64,000 bases of DNA from AC-32 sp963763475 (GTDB lineage Bacteria > Actinomycetota > Thermoleophilia > Gaiellales > Gaiellaceae), in NCBI GenBank assembly GCA_963763475.1, contig CAVXOR010000002.1:434001-498000 (forward strand). Direction: 5' to 3'. Each line of letters starts with the position of its first letter. Within the stretch, counting starts at the first letter, position 1. This document shows, piece by piece, positions 35,162 to 44,522 of the stretch. Made by a program: the position numbers and the translations under genes. The notes beneath the pieces are model-generated. The model had not been told where the DNA came from, ran no database searches, and saw nothing but the letters and a program-made list of their open reading frames with translations.

Positions 35162-36256
35162 TTGACTCAGACACAACTTCAGGAACTGCTGGAGACCGAG
35201 CCCGCGCGCGTGCTGCTCGAAGGAGCGGAGGAGCGCGGCTTCGTGCTCCCGGCCGAGCTCGAGGCGTTCGCGCTCGAGCACGACCTCGCCGAGGACGAGG
35301 TTGAGCTGCTGACGCGCGAGCTCGAGACCAACGGCCTCGAGGTGCGCGAGCCCACCGAGGCAACCGGGCCCGAGGCAGGTGCCGTCGCCGAAAAGGCGGA
35401 GGCGGCCGAGCCTGCCCAGCCTCAGGCGCAGGCGCTCGTCGGCGCGGCCGACAGCCTTCAGCTCTTCCTGGCCGACATCGGCCGCCACAAGCTGCTGACC
35501 GCGGCCGAGGAGGTCATGCTCGCCAAGGCGATCGAGCGCGGCGACCTGACCGCCAAGCGCCGGATGATCGAGTCGAACCTGAGACTCGTGGTCTCGATCG
35601 CGAAGGGCTATCGCGGCCTTGGCGTCCCGTTCCTCGACCTGATCCAGGAGGGCACGCTCGGCCTCAACCGCGCGGTCGAGAAGTTCGACTGGCGCCGCGG
35701 CTACAAGTTCTCGACGTACGCGACCTGGTGGATCCGCCAGTCGGTTCAGCGCGCAGTCGCGAACCACGCGCGCACGATCCGCGTGCCCGTCCACGTCGTC
35801 GAGCGGCAACAGAAGCTCGGCCGCGCCGCGCGCCGGCTCGAGGTCGAGCTCGGCCGCGAGGCGACGAAGGAGGAGCTCGCGGAGGCGACCGGCCTTCCGA
35901 TCCAGCACGTCGACGAGGCGCTCGGCGCCGCGCAGGCCTCGGTCTCGCTGAACCAGACCGTCGGCGCGGACGACGAGGGCGAGCTCGGCGACCTGTTCGC
36001 CGACCGCGAGGCTCCCGATCCGTTCGAGGAGGCCGAGGAGTCGCTGCGCCGCCAGGGCGTGCGCCGCGCGCTCGACGCGCTCCCCGAGCGCGAGCGGCGG
36101 ATTCTCGAGCTGCGCTTCGGCTTCGAGGGCGAGCCGTGGACGCTCGAGGCGATCGGGCACGAGCTCGACTTGACGCGCGAGCGCGTCCGCCAGCTGGAGG
36201 GCCAGGCTCTCGCCCGGCTCGCCGCGCTGCGCGAGCTGCAGACCGTCGCCGCGTAA
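35162..36256 (+). CDS. RNA polymerase sigma-70 factor, group 1/2 (RpoD-like)
   Basis: The protein has a short acidic N-terminal region with a region 1.1-like fold and an Ala/Glu/Pro linker. Region 1.2 is DSLQLFLADIGRHKLLTAAEE and region 2 is NLRLVVSIAKGYRGLGVPFLDLIQEG, followed by EKFDWRRGYKFSTYATWWIRQ. Region 3 starts at RTIRVPVHVVE. Region 4 is RRALDALPERERRILELRFGF with HTH TLEAIGHELDLTRERVRQLE. It directs polymerase to -35/-10 promoters. TTG 35162 has a GAGGA site 7 bases upstream; a GTG at 35114 would add 16 residues. Without the genome it cannot be said whether this is the housekeeping or a paralogous factor. Confidence 0.93.
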   Translation: MTQTQLQELLETEPARVLLEGAEERGFVLPAELEAFALEHDLAEDEVELLTRELETNGLEVREPTEATGPEAGAVAEKAEAAEPAQPQAQALVGAADSLQLFLADIGRHKLLTAAEEVMLAKAIERGDLTAKRRMIESNLRLVVSIAKGYRGLGVPFLDLIQEGTLGLNRAVEKFDWRRGYKFSTYATWWIRQSVQRAVANHARTIRVPVHVVERQQKLGRAARRLEVELGREATKEELAEATGLPIQHVDEALGAAQASVSLNQTVGADDEGELGDLFADREAPDPFEEAEESLRRQGVRRALDALPERERRILELRFGFEGEPWTLEAIGHELDLTRERVRQLEGQALARLAALRELQTVAA

Positions 36257-36348
36257 CTGCGGCGGCAACCCTTCCACAGCGCTAACATCCGGCGCCCGCT
36301 GAGCGTCCGTACTCTCGGGCAGGCATATCCGTCGACCGGGAGGTTGTG

Positions 36349-38034
36349 GTGAAGCGCTGGTTCGTCGGTTCCGCGTCGTTGCTGACCGCTGCTGCGCTCG
36401 TCGCAGCCGGTTGCGGCAGCTCCAACAAGTCCAGCTCGAAGCAGACCACGTCGAGCGAGTCGAAGGGGGGGACGCTGACGACGGTCGCCAACGCCGCACC
36501 GTCCGGCTCCCCGGACCCGCAGGTCAACTACACGCTGCAGGAGTGGCAGTTGCTCGTGCTCAGCCACGACGGCCTCGTCGGGTTCAAGCGAGCAAGCGGC
36601 ACGGAGGGCACGAAGAAGGTGCCCGACCTCGCGCAGTCGATCCCGAAGCCGACCAACGACGGCAAGACCTGGACGTTCAAGCTACGTCCGGGGATCAAGT
36701 TCTCGAACGGCCAGGCCCTCACGGGCGCCGACGTGAAGGCGACCTTCGAGCGCCTCTTCAAGATCGGCAACAGCCCGAACGCCGGCACCTGGTACAACGT
36801 CATCCAGGGCGCCGACGCGTGCATCAAGACCCCGAAGAGCTGCGACCTCTCGCAGGGCATCAAGGTCGACGGCAACACCGTCACCTTCAACCTGACGACG
36901 GGCGACCCGGAGTGGCTGGACAAGCTCGCGGTGCCGTTCGCCTTCATCCTGCCCGCGAGCACGCCTGCCACGAACGTGAACATCCCGCCGCCGGGCACCG
37001 GCCCCTACAAGTGGGCTCAGTACTCGCCGAACAAGCAGCTGAAGCTCGTCCGCAACACCTTCTTCAAGGAGTGGTCGAAGGACGCGCAGCCGGCCGGCAA
37101 CCCGGACGTGATCGTGCAGAAGTTCGGGCTCAGCCCGGAGGCGCAGGTGACCGCCGTCGAGAACAACCAGGCCGACTGGATGTTCGACCAGCCGCCGGCC
37201 GACCGGCTCGGCGAGCTGAGCTCGAAGTACGCCGACCGGGTGCACGTCAACCCGCTGACGGCCGTCTGGTACTTCGCCTTCAACACCCGCATCCCGCCGT
37301 TCAACAACCTAAAGGCGCGCCAGGCGGTCAACTACGCGACCGACCGCAACGCGCTCGTGAAGGTCTACGGCGGGCCGAAGCTGGCCGTTCCGACCTGCCA
37401 GATCCTGCCGCCCAACTTCCCGGGCTACGTGCCCTACTGCCCGTACACCAAGAGCCCGGGCAGCGGCAAGTGGACGGCGCCCGACCTGCAGAAGGCCAAG
37501 CAGCTCGTGACGGCGTCGGGAACGAAGGGTGCCGCGGTCAAGGTCAACACGACCACCAACACCGTCGACAAGGGCCTCGGCCTCTACTTCGTCGGCCTGC
37601 TGAACAGCCTGGGCTACAAGGCGACCCTGCAGGCGCTCTCGCCGGACATCCAGTACCCGTACGCGCAGAACTCGAAGAACAACCCGCAGTTCGCGTTCTC
37701 GAGCTGGTACCAGGACTACCCGGCCGCCTCGGACTTCCTCAACATCCTGCTCGGCTGCGGCTCGTTCCACCCGAACAGCAACTCGAGCCCGAACATCGCC
37801 GAGTTCTGCAACAAGGGGATCCAGGCCCAGATGGATCACGCCGGCGAGGTCGGGATCACCGACCCGACCGCGTCGAACAAGATCTGGGCGGAGGTCGACA
37901 AGAAGGTCACCGACCAGGCGCCCTGGGTCTCGATGTTCAACCCGAAGTACATCGACGTGCTCTCGGACCGCGTGAAGGGGTACCAGTTCAGCCCGCAGTG
38001 GTACTTCCTGCTCGGCCAGGCAGCCGTGAGCTGA
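36349..38034 (+). CDS. Peptide ABC transporter substrate-binding lipoprotein (SBP family 5), cluster 1
   Basis: The 561-residue binding protein begins with a lipoprotein signal (lipobox LVAAGC). A Ser/Lys linker follows, then family-5 blocks: VPDLAQSIPKPTNDGKTWTFKLRPGIKFSNGQALTGADV, TGPYKWAQYSPNKQLKLVRN and the hinge FNTRIPPFNNLKARQAVNYATDRNAL. It captures oligopeptides outside the membrane. A GGGAGG site fits the second of two tandem GTG codons (36349). The C-terminal half has many Cys (CQILPP, YCPYTK, GCGSFH, FCNKG), unusual for this family. Two permease genes follow; no ATPase genes lie in this cluster. Confidence 0.93.
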   Translation: MKRWFVGSASLLTAAALVAAGCGSSNKSSSKQTTSSESKGGTLTTVANAAPSGSPDPQVNYTLQEWQLLVLSHDGLVGFKRASGTEGTKKVPDLAQSIPKPTNDGKTWTFKLRPGIKFSNGQALTGADVKATFERLFKIGNSPNAGTWYNVIQGADACIKTPKSCDLSQGIKVDGNTVTFNLTTGDPEWLDKLAVPFAFILPASTPATNVNIPPPGTGPYKWAQYSPNKQLKLVRNTFFKEWSKDAQPAGNPDVIVQKFGLSPEAQVTAVENNQADWMFDQPPADRLGELSSKYADRVHVNPLTAVWYFAFNTRIPPFNNLKARQAVNYATDRNALVKVYGGPKLAVPTCQILPPNFPGYVPYCPYTKSPGSGKWTAPDLQKAKQLVTASGTKGAAVKVNTTTNTVDKGLGLYFVGLLNSLGYKATLQALSPDIQYPYAQNSKNNPQFAFSSWYQDYPAASDFLNILLGCGSFHPNSNSSPNIAEFCNKGIQAQMDHAGEVGITDPTASNKIWAEVDKKVTDQAPWVSMFNPKYIDVLSDRVKGYQFSPQWYFLLGQAAVS

Positions 38035-38052
38035 GGCGTACAGAGCACGCCC

Positions 38053-39111
38053 GTGGCTGAGTTCGCGTACGAGCCAGAGCCCGAACTCAAGCTCGCGCCC
38101 GGCGAAAGCGTCCAGGAGATCTCCGGCAGGAGTCCCTGGCGCATCGCCGGGCGCCGGCTGGCAAGGAATCGCTTGGCGATGGCCGCCGTGGGTCTGTTCC
38201 TGGTGATCGTGGTCGTCAGCTTCCTCGCGCCCGTGTACGCCGAGCACGTCGCGCATACCGACCCGTTCGTCTCGAACCTCTCCGGCACGACCGTCGTGGA
38301 CGGCGAGACGGTCGACGTGATCCAGCAGGGCGGGGGCGAGCTCGGCCTCGGCGAGGTGCCGATCGGCCCGACCTGGCAGTCGAACTACTTCATCGGCGCC
38401 GACAACCAGGGCCGCGACGTGATGGCCCGGGTGCTCTACGGCGGCCGTGCCTCGCTCACGATCGGGATCGTCTCGGCGCTGCTCTGCACGATGATCGCGC
38501 TCGTCCTCGCGCTGCTGGCCGGCTTCTTCCGCGGCTTCTCCGACACCGTGATCTCGCGGACGATGGACCTGATCTGGGCCTTTCCGGTCTACTTGCTCGC
38601 GATTTCCCTGGCGACGGTGCTGCTCACCTCACCGAACGGCGTCAAGCTCGGGCCGGTGCGGATCGACCCGTCGAGCCTCTGGCTGCCGACGCTGATCATC
38701 GCCGTGATCTACGTGCCGTACGTCTTCCGGCCCCTGCGCGGGCAGGTGCTGTCGGTGCGCGAGAAGGAGTACGTCGAGGCCGCGGTCTCGCAGGGCGCCT
38801 CGAACCTGCGGCTGATGTTCAGCGACATCCTCCCGAACGTGATCTCGACCGCGATCGTCCTGCTCCCGCTGATGATCGCCACCACGATCCTCACCGAGGC
38901 AGCGCTGTCGTTCCTCTCGATCGGCGTGCAGCCGCCCCAGGCGAGCTGGGGCACGGTGATCGGCGACGGGCAGGAACTGCTCTACACGCGGCCCATGGTC
39001 GCGATCGTCCCCGGGATCTTCATCGTGCTCACCGTGCTCGCCCTGAACGTGCTCGGCGACGGGATCCGGGATGCACTCGACCCGCGCGCGAAGGTGCGCG
39101 TGAGGGAGTAG
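38053..39111 (+). CDS. Peptide ABC transporter permease (DppC/OppC type), cluster 1
   Basis: The 352-residue inner-membrane permease has the OppC N-terminal helix (NRLAMAAVGLFLVIVVVSFLAPVYAEH) and an extended external loop. The signature LGADNxGRDV-type segment appears as FIGADNQGRDVMARVLYGGR and the EAA loop as VEAAVSQGASNLRLMFSDILPN. Five further helices end with LGDGIRDALDPR. The start is GTG 38053. Both clusters place the C-type permease before the B-type, the reverse of the usual dppBC order. Confidence 0.94.
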   Translation: MAEFAYEPEPELKLAPGESVQEISGRSPWRIAGRRLARNRLAMAAVGLFLVIVVVSFLAPVYAEHVAHTDPFVSNLSGTTVVDGETVDVIQQGGGELGLGEVPIGPTWQSNYFIGADNQGRDVMARVLYGGRASLTIGIVSALLCTMIALVLALLAGFFRGFSDTVISRTMDLIWAFPVYLLAISLATVLLTSPNGVKLGPVRIDPSSLWLPTLIIAVIYVPYVFRPLRGQVLSVREKEYVEAAVSQGASNLRLMFSDILPNVISTAIVLLPLMIATTILTEAALSFLSIGVQPPQASWGTVIGDGQELLYTRPMVAIVPGIFIVLTVLALNVLGDGIRDALDPRAKVRVRE

Positions 39112-39113
39112 CG

Positions 39114-40085
39114 GTGTTCGCCTTCATCGTCCGCCGGTTGATCGGGCTCGTGGTCGTGCTGTTCGCGATCTCGGTGCTCGTGTTCCTGATCTTCTTCGCG
39201 ACCCCCGGCGTCGACCCGAGTGCGCGGCTGGCGGGCCGCAACCCCTCGCCCGAGACGGTCGCGGCCGTCAAGCACGAGTTCGGGCTCGACCGGCCTCTGC
39301 CGGTCCGCTACGCGCTGATGATGCAGCGGCTGTTCATCTCGCGGGACCTCGTCTCGTACGGCAACCAGGCGCTGGAGGTCGTCCCCGCGATCACGACCGC
39401 CGCGCCTGTGACCTTCTCGCTGGTGATCGGGGCGGCCGTCCTCTGGATCGTGGTCAGCATCCTGATGGGCCTCGCGGCGGTGACCTTCAAGGGGACGGTG
39501 GTGGACCCGTTACTCATGATCATCGCGCTGATCGGCATCTCGATGCCGGTCTTCTGGCTGGGCGAGATGGTCAACCTGGTCACCCAGGACCGGCTGCACG
39601 ACACGTTCCTCTTCAGCTGGGTGCCGCCGCTCGGCTACGTGCCGCTGACCGAGAACCCGTGGCAGTGGTTCCTGCACCTGATCCTGCCCTGGATCACGCT
39701 CTCGATCCTCTACATCGGCTTCTACGCGCGCGTGCTGCGGGCGAACATGCTCGACATCCAGAACGAGGACTACGTGCGCACGGCCAAGGCCAAGGGGCTC
39801 TCGCCGCGCGGCGTGCTCGTCCGTCACGTCCTCCGCAACTCGCTGATCACGTTCGTCTCGCTGTTCGGGCTCGACTTCGCCGTCCTCGTCAGCGGCGGGG
39901 CGCTCCTCACCGAGGTCGTCTTCGCGCTGCCAGGAGTCGGCCGTCTGACGTTCAATTCGCTGAACACCCTCGACCTGCCCGTGATCATGGCGACCGTGAT
40001 CTACGGCGCCTTCTTCATCACGATTCTGAGCGCCCTCGTCGACATCCTCTACGCGCAGCTCGATCCGCGCATCAGGCCGACCTAG
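39114..40085 (+). CDS. Peptide ABC transporter permease (DppB/OppB type), cluster 1
   Basis: The 323-residue DppB-type permease starts with the family N-terminus (FIVRRLIGLVVVLFAISVLVFLIFFATPGVDP), followed by periplasmic loop and helices. The EAA motif is VRTAKAKGLSPRGVLVRHVLRNS and the C-terminus is YAQLDPRIRPT. It pairs with the preceding C-type permease. The start is GTG 39114, two bases after the upstream stop. With no ATPase genes in this cluster it may share those of the next cluster. Confidence 0.94.
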   Translation: MFAFIVRRLIGLVVVLFAISVLVFLIFFATPGVDPSARLAGRNPSPETVAAVKHEFGLDRPLPVRYALMMQRLFISRDLVSYGNQALEVVPAITTAAPVTFSLVIGAAVLWIVVSILMGLAAVTFKGTVVDPLLMIIALIGISMPVFWLGEMVNLVTQDRLHDTFLFSWVPPLGYVPLTENPWQWFLHLILPWITLSILYIGFYARVLRANMLDIQNEDYVRTAKAKGLSPRGVLVRHVLRNSLITFVSLFGLDFAVLVSGGALLTEVVFALPGVGRLTFNSLNTLDLPVIMATVIYGAFFITILSALVDILYAQLDPRIRPT

Positions 40086-40088
40086 ACC

Positions 40089-40667
40089 GTGGACGTCCGA
40101 GCCTGCGCCGCCGAGGTCTCGCCCGTGCGCGCCGAGCCGGACGAAGCGGCCGAGCAGGTCACGCAGGCGCTCGCCGGCGAACCGCTGGCGGTCGAGTCGA
40201 CGCAGGACGGCTGGGCGCGCATCCGCACCGCCTACGGGTACCCCGGCTGGATCCGCGAGGACGCGCTCGGTGACGAGGCCGACGGCGAATGGCCGGGGCT
40301 GCCGCGCGCCGGTGACCCGGTCGCAGAGGCCCGTGCCTACCTCGGCACCCCGTACGAGTGGGGCGGGCTGACCGAGCGCGGGATCGACTGCTCCGGGCTC
40401 GTGCACATGGGCTACCGGCGGCTCGGGCGTCTCGTCCCGCGCGATGCCCACGAGCAGGAGGCGGCGGCGGAGGCGCTCGAGGAAGGCGACCTGAGGCCGG
40501 GCGACCTCGTCTTCTTCGGGCCTCGCGAGCGTGCCGACCACATCGCCTTCTGGCTCGGCGAGGGCCAGATCCTGCATGCAACGGGGCGCGAGGGCGTGGA
40601 CGCAGTCGTCGAGGAGCCGCTGGCGGACGCGCGGGGCGAGCACGAGCTCCGCTACGGCCGCCTCTAA
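40089..40667 (+). CDS. NlpC/P60 endopeptidase with SH3 domain (YkfC-like)
   Basis: The 192-residue enzyme has an N-terminal bacterial SH3 domain (about 1-60, ending GYPGWIRED) and an NlpC/P60 papain-like domain with Cys101 in GIDCSGLVH, His151 in ADHIAFWLG and His163 in LHATG. Homologues such as YkfC hydrolyse gamma-D-Glu bonds in free muropeptides. No signal peptide is seen, which suits a cytosolic peptide-recycling enzyme acting on peptides brought in by the adjacent ABC transporter. It starts 3 bases after the permease stop, so it is in the same operon. Confidence 0.9.
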   Translation: MDVRACAAEVSPVRAEPDEAAEQVTQALAGEPLAVESTQDGWARIRTAYGYPGWIREDALGDEADGEWPGLPRAGDPVAEARAYLGTPYEWGGLTERGIDCSGLVHMGYRRLGRLVPRDAHEQEAAAEALEEGDLRPGDLVFFGPRERADHIAFWLGEGQILHATGREGVDAVVEEPLADARGEHELRYGRL

Positions 40668-40745
40668 CCAAGCCCTATCCACGACGTCTTCACTTTGCGA
40701 AGATTGCACTCGGAAACAACCGGGGCTCTCAATTGGGGAGGTGCA

Positions 40746-42383
40746 ATGACTGCAAGGCGACGGGGAACCTGGTTGCTGGGCGTAGTAGCGCTCGCAGCCG
40801 GGATTTCCATGATGGTCGCGGCCTACGGGGTCGCGGCGACCCGCTCACATGCGGCGCCGCAACACTCGCAGAAGTTCGGGACCTTGAAGGCGGTGCTCGA
40901 CACGATCGACTTCCTCGACCCACAGCAGGCCTACACGGGCCAGAGCTGGTGGGCGATGTGGAACGTGTACGAGACGCTGCTCACGTACAAGCACGTCGAC
41001 GGGCCCGCTGGCTACCAGCTCGTGCCGGGGCTCGCTCAGTCGCTGCCGAAGATCTCGAGCAACGGCCGCGTCTACAAGTTCACGCTGCGGAAGGGGTTGA
41101 GGTACTCGAACGGTCGCGCGCTGAAGGCGTCCGACTTCAAGTGGGCGATCAAGCGCGGCTTCCTCGCCACCGGCCAGGGCGTCGGGTTCTACACCGACAT
41201 CGCCGGGGCGGCTGCGTACTCCAAGCACCCGACCAAGGGCGGGAACATCTCGGGAATCATCACGAACAACAAGAAGCGGACGATCACGGTCAAGCTCTCG
41301 AAGCCGCGGGGTGACTTCCTGACGATCCTCGCGCTGATGTTCGCGGCGCCGGTTCCCGGCAACACCTCGACGGCGATCCTGAACGGCAAGATCCCGGGCT
41401 CGGGGCCTTATCGCTTCTCCGCCTTCGACGCGAACCGCGGGTTCACGATGGTGCGGAACAAGTACTTCAAGCCGACGAAGTACATCCCGCGCGGGAACCC
41501 GGACAAGATCGAAGTCGCCCTGATCGGTGACGCCAACACGGCGACCCAGCGGGTGATCAACGGACAGGCCGACTACTCGAACGCGGCCATCCCGCCCGAC
41601 CGGATCGCGAGCGTCAAGAGCAAGGGCCACCTGGTGCTGCGCCAGACGGCGAACACGTACTACTTCTGGATGAACATCCGGGAGGCGCCGTTCAACAAGC
41701 TGAAGGTGCGCCAGGCCGTCAACTACGCGATCGACCGCGGCGCGATGCAGAAGATCGTGTGGGGTGGCCTCGGGCAGGCGACGCAGAACGTGCTGCCGCC
41801 GACCTACCCGAGCTACAACAAGCTGAAGCTGTACTCGCACAACGTCAGCAAGGCGAAGCAGCTGATCACGCAGGCCGGCGCCAAGAACGCAAAGGTCACG
41901 GTCTGGACGCGTGACGTCTCCGACGCCCGCGACGCTGCGCAGTACTACACCAGCGTCCTGAACGCGATCGGGCTCGACGCGAGCCTGAACATCCTGCCGA
42001 GGGCCACGTACTACTCGACCGTCGGCAACGTCGCGACCCACGCGCAGACCGGTTGGGCGCGGTGGCTGGAGGACTACCCGCACCCGCTCGACTGGTTCGA
42101 CGTCCTCCTGAACGGCAACCGCATCACCAACACGGACAACAACAACTACGCGTGGTACTCGAACAAGAAGACGAACTCCGAGATCGAGGGCCTGAAGAAG
42201 TCCCAGGTCCTCACGCCCGCCGTGAACCAGCGCTGGGCGAAGGTCGAGAAGGAGATCATGTCCCAGGCTCCGTGGGCCCCGTGGTCGAACCGCGTGTTCC
42301 CGGAGTACTTCAGCAAGAAGATGGGGTGCATTCACACTCAGCGCCTCTACGGAATCGACACGCTGCGCCTCTGCAAGAAGTAG
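40746..42383 (+). CDS. Peptide ABC transporter substrate-binding protein (SBP family 5), cluster 2
   Basis: The 545-residue binding protein shows LVPGLAQSLPKISSNGRVYKFTLRKGLRYSNGRALKASD, GSGPYRFSAFDANRGFTMVRN and REAPFNKLKVRQAVNYAIDR. It uses a cleavable signal (RRRGTWLLGVVALAAGISMMVAAYGVAA) with no lipobox Cys, unlike the first cluster. It may be anchored by the uncleaved helix, attached to the transporter, or a Tat-type export. The ATG at 40746 has a strong GGGGAGG 5 bases upstream. A hairpin separates it from the permease genes. Confidence 0.93.
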   Translation: MTARRRGTWLLGVVALAAGISMMVAAYGVAATRSHAAPQHSQKFGTLKAVLDTIDFLDPQQAYTGQSWWAMWNVYETLLTYKHVDGPAGYQLVPGLAQSLPKISSNGRVYKFTLRKGLRYSNGRALKASDFKWAIKRGFLATGQGVGFYTDIAGAAAYSKHPTKGGNISGIITNNKKRTITVKLSKPRGDFLTILALMFAAPVPGNTSTAILNGKIPGSGPYRFSAFDANRGFTMVRNKYFKPTKYIPRGNPDKIEVALIGDANTATQRVINGQADYSNAAIPPDRIASVKSKGHLVLRQTANTYYFWMNIREAPFNKLKVRQAVNYAIDRGAMQKIVWGGLGQATQNVLPPTYPSYNKLKLYSHNVSKAKQLITQAGAKNAKVTVWTRDVSDARDAAQYYTSVLNAIGLDASLNILPRATYYSTVGNVATHAQTGWARWLEDYPHPLDWFDVLLNGNRITNTDNNNYAWYSNKKTNSEIEGLKKSQVLTPAVNQRWAKVEKEIMSQAPWAPWSNRVFPEYFSKKMGCIHTQRLYGIDTLRLCKK

Positions 42384-42406
42384 GGAGACAGCGCTAGGAG
42401 TCAGCG

Positions 42407-42432
42407 GTGAGGGCGCCTACGGGCGCCCTCAC
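42407..42432 (+). terminator. Stem-loop between binding-protein and permease genes
   Basis: GTGAGGGCGCC, TACG loop, GGCGCCCTCAC: a perfect 11-bp stem 24 bases before the permease ATG, without a T-run. It likely gives partial termination or mRNA stability, so the binding protein is made in excess over the permeases. Confidence 0.7.
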
Positions 42433-42456
42433 TGACTACACTCGCCGCCGGAGGGA

Positions 42457-43545
42457 ATGGCCGAGCCCGCAACCGATCTCACGCTCGACAGCGCCTCGCT
42501 CCTGGCCGCGGAAGAGCACGAGGTTGCGATCGTCGGACGCAGCCCTTGGTACCTCGCCTGGCGCCGTCTGCGCCGCAACTGGGTGGCGCTCGTCTCGCTC
42601 GGCGTCTTCCTCCTGATCGTCGTCGCCTGTGCGCTCGCGCCGGTCTACGCGAAGCATCTCGCCCACACCGGCCCGAACACGGTGCACGCGGGCGAGACGG
42701 TGATCGTGAACGGCAAGCCGACGGAGGTCGTCGGCGGTGGCTCGCACTACGACCCGAAGACCAACACCTTCATCGTCGAAGCGCCGGAGTACCTCGGACC
42801 GACCTGGTGGCATGCGGACGGCCGCTTCGTGCTCGGCACCGACAACCTCGGCCGTGACGTGGCCGTGCGCTTGCTCTACGGCGGCCGCAACTCGCTCAAG
42901 GTCGGGATCGGCTCTGCGCTGATCTGCACGCTCGTCGCCGTCCTGCTCGCGCTGCTCGCGGGCTACAACGGCGGTTGGATCGACTGGGTGGTGAGCCGCT
43001 TCTTCGACCTGATCTGGGCGTTCCCCGTCTTCCTGCTGGCGATCGCTCTCTCGACCGCGCTGGCGATCAACGGCTTCCACCACTTCGGCATCTCCATCGA
43101 GCCCGGCAGCCTCTGGATCCCGACCCTCGTGATCTCGTACGTCCTGATCCCCTACATCGGCCGCCCGCTGCGCGGGCAGATCCTGTCGCTGCGCGAGAAG
43201 GAGTTCATCGACGCCGCGATCGGCCAGGGGGCCGGCCCGCTGCGCGTGATGTTCTCCGACGTGCTCCCGAACATCGCCTCCACGGTGCTGGTCTTCTTCA
43301 CGCTGATCATCGCGACCAACATCCTCACCGAGGCCGGCCTCTCGTTCCTCGGCGCGGGGGTGCGGCTCCCCGATCCGTCCTGGGGCAACATGATCGCGAG
43401 CGGCCAGGACCAGATCCAGACAGCTCCGTGGCTCGCGCTCATCCCCGGGATCGCGATCGTGCTGACGGTGCTCTCGCTGAACCTCTTCGGCGACGGCCTG
43501 CGCGACGCCCTCGACCCGCGCGCGAAGGTGAGGATCGAGCGCTGA
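42457..43545 (+). CDS. Peptide ABC transporter permease (DppC/OppC type), cluster 2
   Basis: The 362-residue C-type permease closely parallels the cluster 1 protein. It has the N-terminal GRSPWYLAWRRLRRNWVALVSLGVFLLIVV, an external loop of variable length, VLGTDNLGRDVAVRLLYGGRNS and the EAA motif IDAAIGQGAGPLRVMFSDVLPN. It ends with LFGDGLRDALDPRAKVRIER. The start is ATG 42457 with GGAGGG upstream. Its TGA shares one base with the next ATG. Confidence 0.94.
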   Translation: MAEPATDLTLDSASLLAAEEHEVAIVGRSPWYLAWRRLRRNWVALVSLGVFLLIVVACALAPVYAKHLAHTGPNTVHAGETVIVNGKPTEVVGGGSHYDPKTNTFIVEAPEYLGPTWWHADGRFVLGTDNLGRDVAVRLLYGGRNSLKVGIGSALICTLVAVLLALLAGYNGGWIDWVVSRFFDLIWAFPVFLLAIALSTALAINGFHHFGISIEPGSLWIPTLVISYVLIPYIGRPLRGQILSLREKEFIDAAIGQGAGPLRVMFSDVLPNIASTVLVFFTLIIATNILTEAGLSFLGAGVRLPDPSWGNMIASGQDQIQTAPWLALIPGIAIVLTVLSLNLFGDGLRDALDPRAKVRIER

Positions 43546-44522
43546 TGGTGACGTTCGTGATCCGCCGTCTGATCGGCATGGTCGCGGTGCTGTTCGCGGT
43601 CAGCCTGCTCGTCTTCATCGTCTTCATCCTGATCCCGGGCGGCGACCCGGCCGAGCGGATGGCCGGCAAGAACCCGACGCCGGAGAACATCCAGAACATC
43701 CGCGAGAAATGGGGTTTCGACAAGCCGTTCTACGTCCAGTACGTGCGGATGATGCAGAAGGCCGGCAACGGGCTCGTGCCGGGCCCCCACAGCGAGTACG
43801 ACATCCTGCGCTCCTTCGACACGCGCCAGGACGTCGTCGCCGAGATCAAGAAAGGCATACCCGCCACGTTCTCGCTCTGCATCGGCGCCGGGATCATCTG
43901 GCTCGTCTTCGGCATCCTCGTCGGCGTGATCTCGGCGGTCAAAGCCGGGAGGTGGTCGGACCGGGCGATCACGGTCCTGGCGCTGATCGGCATCTCGATG
44001 CCCGTGTTCTGGCTCGGGATCGTGCTGCGCTACTTCTTCGCCGAGACGCGCACCTGGTTCCCCGACGGCGGCTACGTGCCGCTGAGCGAGGACCCGGCGC
44101 AGTGGATGTACCACCTGATCCTGCCCTGGTTCTGCCTGGCGGTGCTGTTCATCGGCTTCTACGGCCGTGTGCTGCGCTCGAACATGCTCGACACCATGAA
44201 CGAGGACTACGTGCGCACCGCGAGGGCAAAGGGTCTGGCGCCGCGGGACGTGCTCGGCCGGCACGTGCTGCGCAACTCGCTGATCCCGATCGTCAGCCTC
44301 TTCGGCCTCGACTTCGCGGCCGTGCTCGGCGGCGGCGCGATCCTGACCGAGACCGTGTTCGACCTGAAGGGCGTCGGCTGGTACGCGGCGCAGTCGGTGG
44401 GCGGCCTCGACCTGCCGCCGATCATGGGCGTGACGCTCTACGGCGCGTTCTTCATCGTCGTCTTCAGCGCCGCTGTCGACTTCGCCTACGCCTACCTCGA
44501 TCCCAGGATCCGGCCAACCTGA
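43545..44522 (+). CDS. Peptide ABC transporter permease (DppB/OppB type), cluster 2
   Basis: The 325-residue B-type permease has the N-terminal FVIRRLIGMVAVLFAVSLLVFIVFILIPGGDPAERM, EAA motif VRTARAKGLAPRDVLGRHVLRNS and C-terminus FAYAYLDPRIRPT. The match to the cluster 1 B-type permease is visible across its whole length (e.g. both NMLDxxNEDYVRTA). The ATG overlaps the preceding TGA, and its own TGA overlaps the next ATG by one base. Permeases and first ATPase are thus translated as a coupled series. Confidence 0.94.
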   Translation: MVTFVIRRLIGMVAVLFAVSLLVFIVFILIPGGDPAERMAGKNPTPENIQNIREKWGFDKPFYVQYVRMMQKAGNGLVPGPHSEYDILRSFDTRQDVVAEIKKGIPATFSLCIGAGIIWLVFGILVGVISAVKAGRWSDRAITVLALIGISMPVFWLGIVLRYFFAETRTWFPDGGYVPLSEDPAQWMYHLILPWFCLAVLFIGFYGRVLRSNMLDTMNEDYVRTARAKGLAPRDVLGRHVLRNSLIPIVSLFGLDFAAVLGGGAILTETVFDLKGVGWYAAQSVGGLDLPPIMGVTLYGAFFIVVFSAAVDFAYAYLDPRIRPT

